This document shows positions 25,516 through 32,589 of a DNA stretch of 32,589 nucleotides, in pieces. The stretch is from Gammaproteobacteria bacterium (GTDB lineage Bacteria > Pseudomonadota > Gammaproteobacteria > Pseudomonadales > Azotimanducaceae). Each line of letters starts with the position of its first letter. The first letter of the stretch is position 1. The DNA is taken from contig JAADHW010000392.1 of the NCBI GenBank assembly GCA_013151695.1, forward strand, positions 1 to 32,589, given 5' to 3'. The notes beneath the pieces were generated by a model. The model was not told the origin of the DNA. It saw only the letters and a program-made list of their open reading frames with translations, and ran no database searches. The position numbers and the translations under genes were made by a program.

Positions 25516-28289
25516 ATGGATAGTAGTTTCGATCACAAGCCATAGAACAAACTTTGTACGATAAATGGGAATCGTCGAACTACTTTGCTCCAAACGGAAA
25601 CGGTCAGAGTTACTGTGTACTTATTCCACCACCAAACATTACCGGCACCCTACATATGGGCCATGCCTTCAACCAAACGCTGATGGATACGTTGATTCGT
25701 TATCAGCGTATGCAAGGTAAAAGAACACTGTGGCAAATGGGTACCGACCACGCTGGTATCGCCACTCAAATGATCGTAGAACGCCATCTAGCTGAAGAAA
25801 ACACAACCCGACAACAGCTCGGGCGAGAGAAATTTACCCAACGAGTATGGCAGTGGCGGGAAGAATCCGGTGGTACCATTACGCAGCAAATTCGCCGCAT
25901 GGGATCATCGTTAGATTGGTCGCGAAACCGCTTCACCATGGATGAGGATTATGCTGAAGCGGTAATTACAGTTTTCGAACGACTTTATGACGAAGGGCTG
26001 ATTTACAAAGGCCAGCGGCTGGTAAATTGGGACCCTCAATTAGGTACCGCAATCTCAGATTTAGAAGTTGAAAACCACGAAGAAAGCGGCCATATGTGGT
26101 ATTTCGATTACCCACTGCTTGATGGTCTTAAAACCAAAGATGGGGCTAACCACTTGACCGTCGCCACTACTCGCCCTGAAACCATGCTTGGGGATAGCGC
26201 AGTGGCGGTTCATCCAGATGACCCGCGTTACGCTCATCTAGTTGGCGGTTTTGTTAACCTGCCACTGGTAGACCGCAAAATTCCAATTATCGCCGACGCC
26301 TATGTAGAACTCGAACTTGGAACCGGTTGCGTGAAAATTACGCCTGCTCATGACTTCAACGACAATCAAGTAGGGCAAAGACACAACCTCGACCAAATCA
26401 ACATCTTTAATTTAGACGCAAGTATCAACGAAAATGCGCCTAGTGCTTACCGGGATCTGAGCCGTGAACAAGCACGAAAACGTATCGTTGCAGACCTAGA
26501 TGCCTTAGGGCTTTTGGCGCAAGTCAAAGATCACAAGCTTATGGTTCCTCGCGGCGATCGATCTGGCGCCATTATCGAACCCTTACTTACGGATCAGTGG
26601 TTTGTGAAGATCGCACCGTTAGCTGGGCCAGCAATCAAAGCCGTAGAAAACGGCGACATTGAATTTATACCCAAGCAGTATGAGAACGTTTACTTTTCCT
26701 GGATGCGCGACATCCAAGATTGGTGTATCAGCAGACAACAATGGTGGGGACACCAGATACCTGCCTTCTATGATGAGCAAGACAACGTTTATGTTGCCGC
26801 CGACGAAACCGCGGTTCGAAAAAAGTACAAATTGGCCGACGACGTTGTCCTACGCCAAGAAAGCGACGTGCTAGAAACATGGTTCTCATCTGCACTATGG
26901 CCTTTCGCTACCTTAGGATGGCCAAAACAAACCCCAGAGTTAGAACAGTTTTTACCCTCCAGCACGCTCATCACTGGTCACGACATTATATTTTTCTGGG
27001 TCGCCCGTATGATCATGATGACCCTACACTTTACCGACAAAATTCCATTCAAGACAATATACATTCATGGACTCGTCAGGGATGCCGACGGCAAGAAAAT
27101 GTCCAAGACAAAGGGTAACGGCTTAGACCCATTAGATTTCATTGACGGCATCGATCTCGATTCGTTGCTAGAAAAACGCAAAGCCAATTTAACTCAGCCG
27201 AAAATGGCTACTCGCATTGAAAAGGCAACCAAGAAAGAATTTCCACAAGGCATTCCCTCCTACGGCACCGATGCGATGCGTTTTACCTTCTGTGCCTTGG
27301 CCACAACCGGACGCGACGTACGCTTCGACCTAAACCGTATCGATGGTTACCGAAACTTTTGTAACAAGTTATGGAATGCCACTAAATTCGTTTTAATGAA
27401 CACCGAAAATAGCACCATCACTGCAACACCAATACGTTCAGTGGTAGATGAGTGGATACTGAGCAAGCTACATCGGCTAATAAACGACGCCAACTTTGCA
27501 CTTGAAACTTATCGGTTTGACATGTTTGCCAATGCCATATATGAGTTTGCTTGGCACCAGTACTGTGATTGGTATCTGGAGTTTGCCAAACCCAGGCTGT
27601 GGGATGAAGACCTTGGTGAAGAAGAAAAGGCAGGCACGCGTCAGACTTTGCTGGAAGTATTAGAAGCACTATTACGTATCGCCCACCCGGTGATTCCATT
27701 CATAAGCGAAACACTGTGGCAGCAAGTCACACCCCGCCTCAGCGGCTCCCATGACACCATCATGACCCAAAGCTATCCGATTGCTGAGGATTACCCCCTA
27801 GCGATCAAGGCTGAAGCGCAAGTAGACTGGTTAAAAGGCGTGATTACGGGCATTCGCACCATACGCGGTGAAGCCAACATAAAACCGAGCCTAGAGATAG
27901 AAATTTACCTACAAGGTGGCACCCCTACCGATAGAGCGCGCGAAGCAGATGCACATATCATGCTCAAACGCTTAGCCAACGCACACAACATTACCTGGCT
28001 TGCTGAATCAGATGAGCCACCACCAAATGCCCTAGCCTTAGTTGGAGACCTAAAAGTTATGGTGCCGCTAGCGGGCCTGATTGATATCGGCGTGGAAAAA
28101 ATAAGGTTACAAAAAGAGATCGATAGAGCCTCAGCAGATCATCAAAGAATAGATAAAAAACTATCCAATGAAAGCTTTGTCGCCAAGGCTCCGGCAGAAG
28201 TTGTTGCTAAAGAGCGAGATAAGTTAAGCGATCTGCAAGGGCGCATGACCGCCCTTACACAACAGTTAGAAAAGCTAAGTTCGCTATAG
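25516..28289 (+). CDS. valS: Valyl-tRNA synthetase, with a frameshift in codon 9
   Basis: ValRS is a class Ia enzyme charging tRNA-Val, with an editing domain that removes mischarged Thr. The long frame begins at about 25545 (first possible start TTG 25554) and contains HIGH-type PPPNITGTLHMGHAF, GTDHAGIATQM, the editing-domain ATTRPETMLGD, WCISRQQWWGH, and KMSKTKGNGLDP (KMSKS type). A C-terminal coiled coil is at about residues 850-911. The true start is evidently ATG 25516: MDSSFDHK is followed in the next frame by IEQTLYDKWE, matching Pseudomonas MDKTYQPHAIETSWYETWE with exactly one base missing at about 25537-25543. As written, ATG 25516 meets a stop after nine codons. It lies 6 bases after the hypothetical gene. 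Confidence 0.95.
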
Positions 28290-28305
28290 AAAGCTCAAAG
28301 GTACC

Positions 28306-28629
28306 CTAGTACTCTTCTATTTCAGCAACTTCGCGCACCGTAACAATTTGACGAACACCATCATCGAAGCGTAGGAAGTCGAACTCGATGAGCATGCCTT
28401 CCTCTAGCATAGTGAAGGCACCAAAAGTACCCCCTATCTCTACACGAACAGTAGCGGATACATCATAGATATACCCGTTCACCACCATCTCGCTAGCGCC
28501 GAAATTCAAGGATTGTATCTCGCCTTCGCCTTCGGCTTGCGGTGCATTGTACTGCGCCGCGTTAACCGTGCTGACGGTAAAAAGCACTCCAATGGTTACC
28601 CATTTAATAATTGAATATAGTTTAGCCAT
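28306..28629 (-). CDS. Small secreted PilY2-like protein
   Basis: 107 residues: a signal peptide (about 1-24, ending VNA) and a short beta-rich domain of about 75 residues (EIQSLNFGASEMVVNGYIYD, VEIGGTFGAFTMLEEGMLIE). There are no Cys residues in the mature part. It begins 3 bases after the pilY1 stop, so the two are certainly co-transcribed. Pseudomonas has a small secreted gene, pilY2, right after pilY1, needed for pilus function. The position, size and export signal agree, but I cannot claim sequence homology by eye. It converges on valS with a 16-bp gap and no terminator. Confidence 0.75.
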   Translation of the reverse strand: MAKLYSIIKWVTIGVLFTVSTVNAAQYNAPQAEGEGEIQSLNFGASEMVVNGYIYDVSATVRVEIGGTFGAFTMLEEGMLIEFDFLRFDDGVRQIVTVREVAEIEEY

Positions 28630-28632
28630 TAG

Positions 28633-31600
28633 TTAGTCCTCTATTATCTGGGTCCAAGACAGTCGGCCTGTCTTATCGTCATCAATATCGCGGATGCGAT
28701 ATGAAACCGTATCGTTACCACCGGAAACAAACAAGAAGTCTGTACCTCCACTACCACCCAAGGTTGAAAGGTCAACCAAGGCGCCATCCAGGTCTGAATA
28801 GTCAAATAACAAACCGGCAGAGAAAGCCTGACCACCTACCGTAATCAAGTCGTTCTCATCAACATAGGTATCGGTATTGAAGTCGATGATTGCTTCTGAT
28901 GGGTTACCACCGGTCAGCGCATCAAGCACCAAGATCGCGCCCGGTCGTGCACCAAAACAAGCGGTTTCATTGGTTGCTGGCAACACCGTGGTGGTGATCA
29001 ACACGCCATCACGGAATATGAAACGACGTATCGCTTTCTCACCCGGGAATTGTGGCGCAGGCGGTGCTGCACCACTCGCATCCAAATTAGGTGCGCCAGA
29101 AATTGCATTTACCGCGCGCACGATATCCAGATCAATGTACCAGCCGTAGGTACCGGGTGTCCCTGTCTCAGATTCATAGTCAACTGGATTACTGGTTAAA
29201 ATACGCCGAGTAACCGGATCAGCGCCTGAATCATCAACCACGTTGGTGATGGTCTGTTCAACCAACCGCTGAGATTTTGTATTCGCGTTTGCAGTGGGTG
29301 GACTGTTACCTAACTCATCCCAAATTGTATATATGGATTGGATATCAGTATTTTCACCATCCTCTTCAGTGATAAAACTTCCCGTACCAAAAGTAACCAG
29401 CAAGCCACCTTCTGTAGGATGCCTAACCACTGTGGGTTTAGAAAGAATCGGTTGCAGCATCGTGGTGCCACCATCGGTATAACTTGCACCAAATATTCGA
29501 GTGGTCGACCAATTCGAAGGATTCGAATCAGTGATGTCGAAGCGATGAAGGTTGCCGAGGCGATCCCCTGCATAAACGTAGTCGATGGTACCATTTAGAT
29601 CAATGTCAACAGCAGCGGGTTTACCCAGACCGTTAGGATAGCCTTCAAGCTCTTCACCCGCCAAAGGTACTCCAAAATCAGTGGTGATTTTTACGAAGTC
29701 ACTGGATGACCAACCATCATTTCCTTCATCCATATATAGGATAAACAATGTCGCGATACCTGCCGTAGAGTTAGGTCCATTTCCGAAGACAGCCACCCAA
29801 TGTTGCTGGGTATCTGTGTCGCTAAAATTGCTCATCGCTATGATCGGTTCAGCTAAGGCAAAGCCAAGATCTTTCACAGGATTGCCTAGTGGATCAGTGA
29901 TGGCACCCACAGACCCGCCGATAGGATCACCAGCCCCATCTAACGGGTAGGTATCATCTTCGTCGGTGAATTCCCAAAGAACCGTACTTTGAGCGGCAGT
30001 TTCATTAGCAAACAAAATTGCTGGATCTGTAACGTCTAAGGCAAAATAACCTTTACCACCGCCACCTAAGCCACCCACTAGAGCAGTAACCCATTCTTTA
30101 CCCGCTGATCCTGCAGGTCGCATATATACATCCTCTAGGCGCGGCGAGAGATCAACATAGTAGTCATGTAGATAGAACGTTGAACTGAAGTTATCCAACT
30201 TGTTGCTGTAAACCGATGTCCCGTCGATGATCTTGTTTGGAATGTAAGTCATCATTTCAACACCGGTGACGGCATTAAAACCGTGCAGCATACCGTCATT
30301 GGCACCCACATAAACCACCGCTGGCCGACTCGCATGATCATCTGCGAATTCAGAATACAGATCAGATATGGGGTAAGGTGCTTGGTCGCGATTCCTACCT
30401 CGAGGATTACCCACAAATATTGGGCTCGAGTTAACAATATCACCCAACAAGCCTTCGAATTCCGAGCGCGCCCGCAAGTTTCCTAGCGGTTCTTCAGAAG
30501 TTCGAACACCACGCAAATAATCTAGTTTCGGAGCAGTATTTAGCGTCAACAGCTGATTCGCATTCAGGTTAGAAAATTGAAAGGCAACGCCTGCATTGCT
30601 GATCGCATCATAGGTCACCATAACCCGCTCGCTGGGCAGTAAACCCTCGGCATGGCTAGGGTCAAGGCGCTCGGCCGCTTCCCAAGTGGGTGTAGCAGCA
30701 AGTACGCCGTTAATATCAACTTCTGTTGCTGTCAATTCGCCGGTCCGATTACGCAGGTCATAAAAGCCCCTATACAGCAAGGTGCCATTACGCAGAGAGG
30801 TCGAGTTAAATGCAGCGGCAGAGGTAGATGAAGCTGCCTGAGTAAATTCTAGGAACGCCGTTTCAATAGCCGTCTGCAATTCCTGCGGATCGCCCGCATT
30901 GAGGAAACGACCTCGGCCATTGACTGCCGCATGTAACAAGTCATCTATCTTTGCGGTAGATTGAGCATTAGGATCAGGCCAATTAATGGCTGTAGTCGGA
31001 TCCAAAGCTTCTGTCACAGCTATATCCAAGGACCCTTCGACACCAAATGCTATGGTGTAGGTTTTCATGTGCTGATGCAGCGTGGCGCTGGTACCGGCAA
31101 ATGTACCGGCTGGAGCACCATTGATATCCGCAGTGCCAACTGGAACGCCGTCAGCAACAGCCGGAAACAGATCGTTTTCATAATAGTGCATGGCAACGTC
31201 AGCTAATGTGCTGCCCCTATCATCTGCATATTTTCCGCCATCAAATACACCCGCGCCATCTTGGTCGAAGTTGCCGTTCAAAGTCGCATTCTGGTTCCAA
31301 TAACCGTCTGAAAATAACAGTGCATAGTTCTGCTGACATATTCCTTCGGGTGCGGGTAAAGCCGGACAAGCCTTGCCTGGCGCATTACATCCGAGAATTT
31401 CGCCCGAGCGATCTAATGCTGCCCGTAGAGGAGTCGATCCGTTGTTGTTCACCGAATAGATAGCGTCCATAAGCTCTTCTTTTTCACCTTCCCAGAAGTA
31501 CTCATTCATTTCCGCTATCGGCTCGTCAACATTTTCGTTAATGGTTTCGTAACCCACCCGTATATCTTGCAGGTCAGCAACAACTGCGCCTATGGCCGCC

Positions 31601-32589
31601 TTAGAAACGTGACCACGCGAACGATAGTATTGAAACCAGTTGGCAAAGTTGTCGATCTCTTCTGCATAACTACAGGCTGTAGCTATTGCGCAATCTTCCC
31701 GCTCTGCGCCACCAGCAAACGGCTGGTTGGCTAACCTGATTTCAATCAGGGTGCCATCAGCTTCATAATAAAGTGGGATATAATATCCAGTGACATTGAC
31801 GTTACCACTGTTTCCGTTTACTGCCCAATTAGGCACGTTGCTCGCCGTATAACTATGGTTGGTGGTGATATCAAACAAGTTCGCAGTGGTGGTAGGGTCT
31901 AATCGTATGGCCGCAGGATTTGCATCAGCAAAATTCTGATTGGCGATATCTAACCCCGCCCACGGCTCATAAGTAACTTGTGGGTTATAGTAGATAGCAT
32001 TAAATGTGGCACTGCGCCCTTGCCATACTTCGTAGTCGTTACCCGCAGGCAAAGACGCCTCGGAGGGCAAAAGACGCCCGCAACAACCACTGTTATTACC
32101 ATAAGTATTGGTGTCTAGATCCCACAGATAACTGTACACCCGCGACCTTACATTATTGTTAGCTATGCCATTGTTGGTGATAGGAAAACGCCCTTGCTCA
32201 TCGGACATGTCCATGGAAAAGTTCCAATCCATGCTGCCGGAGTCGTCCATGGTGACAAGTACATTTGGCTCTACAGTGGCAGATTGTTCCAGAGGTGTAT
32301 TAGACAAGTTAAAAGTAACGGCTACCTCTCCTGCATTTGGGGGTGCGCCTGGTACCGGTAATGCAAACACTTCTATTTGTACCGTGCCGCTGGCACTTTG
32401 CAACGAGTTATCAAATATCGCATAGGTAAACGAAGTCACCCCAACAAAATTGAGAACTGGTTGAAAAGTAAAAGAACCATCGCTGGCGGTGGCCGTTAGC
32501 GTTCCATCAGCAGCGGGAGGAAGTGTTAAGAACACGACAGACAATGGTTGAGAAAGAAGAGGATTCCCAGCGGGGTCAACTTGTGCAGG
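28633..32589 (-). CDS. pilY1: PilY1-family type IV pilus tip adhesin/assembly protein, N-terminus beyond the window
   Basis: PilY1 is secreted through the type IV pilus machinery and sits at the pilus tip as adhesin and mechanosensor. The frame is open to the right edge (1318 codons visible). The first 60 or so codons resemble an Ig/cadherin-like repeat (GTLTATASDGSFTFQP, GVTSFTYAIFDNS). A von Willebrand A domain follows, with the MIDAS motif DDSGS (counting from TTG 32544, Asp100, Ser102, Ser104). From about residue 700 comes the PilC/PilY1 beta-propeller: NSSPIFVGNPRG, VVYVGANDGMLHGFNAVTG, a calcium-loop motif DIDLNGTIDYVYAGD near 980, and DRLGNLHRFD. A second Asp-rich loop, DFNTDTYVDEND, is near 1225. 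It is followed by the pilY2-like gene. Confidence 0.93.
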   Translation of the reverse strand, partial: PAQVDPAGNPLLSQPLSVVFLTLPPAADGTLTATASDGSFTFQPVLNFVGVTSFTYAIFDNSLQSASGTVQIEVFALPVPGAPPNAGEVAVTFNLSNTPLEQSATVEPNVLVTMDDSGSMDWNFSMDMSDEQGRFPITNNGIANNNVRSRVYSYLWDLDTNTYGNNSGCCGRLLPSEASLPAGNDYEVWQGRSATFNAIYYNPQVTYEPWAGLDIANQNFADANPAAIRLDPTTTANLFDITTNHSYTASNVPNWAVNGNSGNVNVTGYYIPLYYEADGTLIEIRLANQPFAGGAEREDCAIATACSYAEEIDNFANWFQYYRSRGHVSKAAIGAVVADLQDIRVGYETINENVDEPIAEMNEYFWEGEKEELMDAIYSVNNNGSTPLRAALDRSGEILGCNAPGKACPALPAPEGICQQNYALLFSDGYWNQNATLNGNFDQDGAGVFDGGKYADDRGSTLADVAMHYYENDLFPAVADGVPVGTADINGAPAGTFAGTSATLHQHMKTYTIAFGVEGSLDIAVTEALDPTTAINWPDPNAQSTAKIDDLLHAAVNGRGRFLNAGDPQELQTAIETAFLEFTQAASSTSAAAFNSTSLRNGTLLYRGFYDLRNRTGELTATEVDINGVLAATPTWEAAERLDPSHAEGLLPSERVMVTYDAISNAGVAFQFSNLNANQLLTLNTAPKLDYLRGVRTSEEPLGNLRARSEFEGLLGDIVNSSPIFVGNPRGRNRDQAPYPISDLYSEFADDHASRPAVVYVGANDGMLHGFNAVTGVEMMTYIPNKIIDGTSVYSNKLDNFSSTFYLHDYYVDLSPRLEDVYMRPAGSAGKEWVTALVGGLGGGGKGYFALDVTDPAILFANETAAQSTVLWEFTDEDDTYPLDGAGDPIGGSVGAITDPLGNPVKDLGFALAEPIIAMSNFSDTDTQQHWVAVFGNGPNSTAGIATLFILYMDEGNDGWSSSDFVKITTDFGVPLAGEELEGYPNGLGKPAAVDIDLNGTIDYVYAGDRLGNLHRFDITDSNPSNWSTTRIFGASYTDGGTTMLQPILSKPTVVRHPTEGGLLVTFGTGSFITEEDGENTDIQSIYTIWDELGNSPPTANANTKSQRLVEQTITNVVDDSGADPVTRRILTSNPVDYESETGTPGTYGWYIDLDIVRAVNAISGAPNLDASGAAPPAPQFPGEKAIRRFIFRDGVLITTTVLPATNETACFGARPGAILVLDALTGGNPSEAIIDFNTDTYVDENDLITVGGQAFSAGLLFDYSDLDGALVDLSTLGGSGGTDFLFVSGGNDTVSYRIRDIDDDKTGRLSWTQIIED

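Overview
This window is a core-genome segment of a gammaproteobacterium. The evidence is the gene order together with protein families typical of Gammaproteobacteria (RodZ, BamB, YfgM, LptF, HolC, PilF, PilY1, the IscR type-1 operator). GC content looks close to 50% by eye. The order valS, (hypothetical), holC, pepA // lptF / tRNA-Leu, queA, tgt, yajC, secD, secF / suhB // trmJ, iscR, iscS, ndk, rlmN, pilF, rodZ, hisS, yfgM, bamB, der closely follows what I remember of the Pseudomonas-type arrangement. Several genes expected in that order are absent here. I cannot name the genus.

Layout. 1-1847 (minus): guaB followed by the start of guaA, the two steps from IMP to GMP. 1955-4158 (plus): xseA, overlapping a secreted M23 peptidase gene. 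4159-4421 is the longest gene-free stretch (263 bp) and is packed with hairpins. 4422-14248 (minus): a long run iscR, iscS, ndk, rlmN, pilF, rodZ, hisS, yfgM, bamB, der. trmJ (minus) and suhB (plus) diverge at about 15.1 kb. 15994-21468 (minus): tRNA-Leu(CAA), queA, tgt, yajC, secD, secF, which is queuosine tRNA modification coupled to the Sec translocon accessory genes. An RDD membrane protein gene (plus) faces lptF (minus). pepA, holC, an acidic hypothetical gene and valS (plus) follow. The window ends with a small pilY2-like gene and a very large pilY1 gene (minus) that runs off the right edge.

Main observations. (1) The isc locus is reduced to iscR-iscS. iscU, iscA, hscBA and fdx, normally between iscS and ndk, are missing, and IscS lacks the C-terminal tail that contacts IscU in E. 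coli. A good IscR type-1 operator is still present upstream. (2) ispG is missing between rodZ and hisS, and lptG is missing after lptF. (3) Five housekeeping genes (rodZ, suhB, secD, tgt, valS) each carry one frameshift, all in the same direction (missing base, modulo 3). This most simply suggests deletion-type sequence error, although suhB may have lost about 7 bases. (4) A three-unit 16-bp tandem repeat lies in the guaB/xseA divergent promoter. (5) The PilY1 homologue carries an Ig/cadherin-like repeat before its von Willebrand A domain. No mobile element, CRISPR array or defence system was found. The window is mostly ordinary housekeeping DNA, and the pruned isc locus is its most interesting part.
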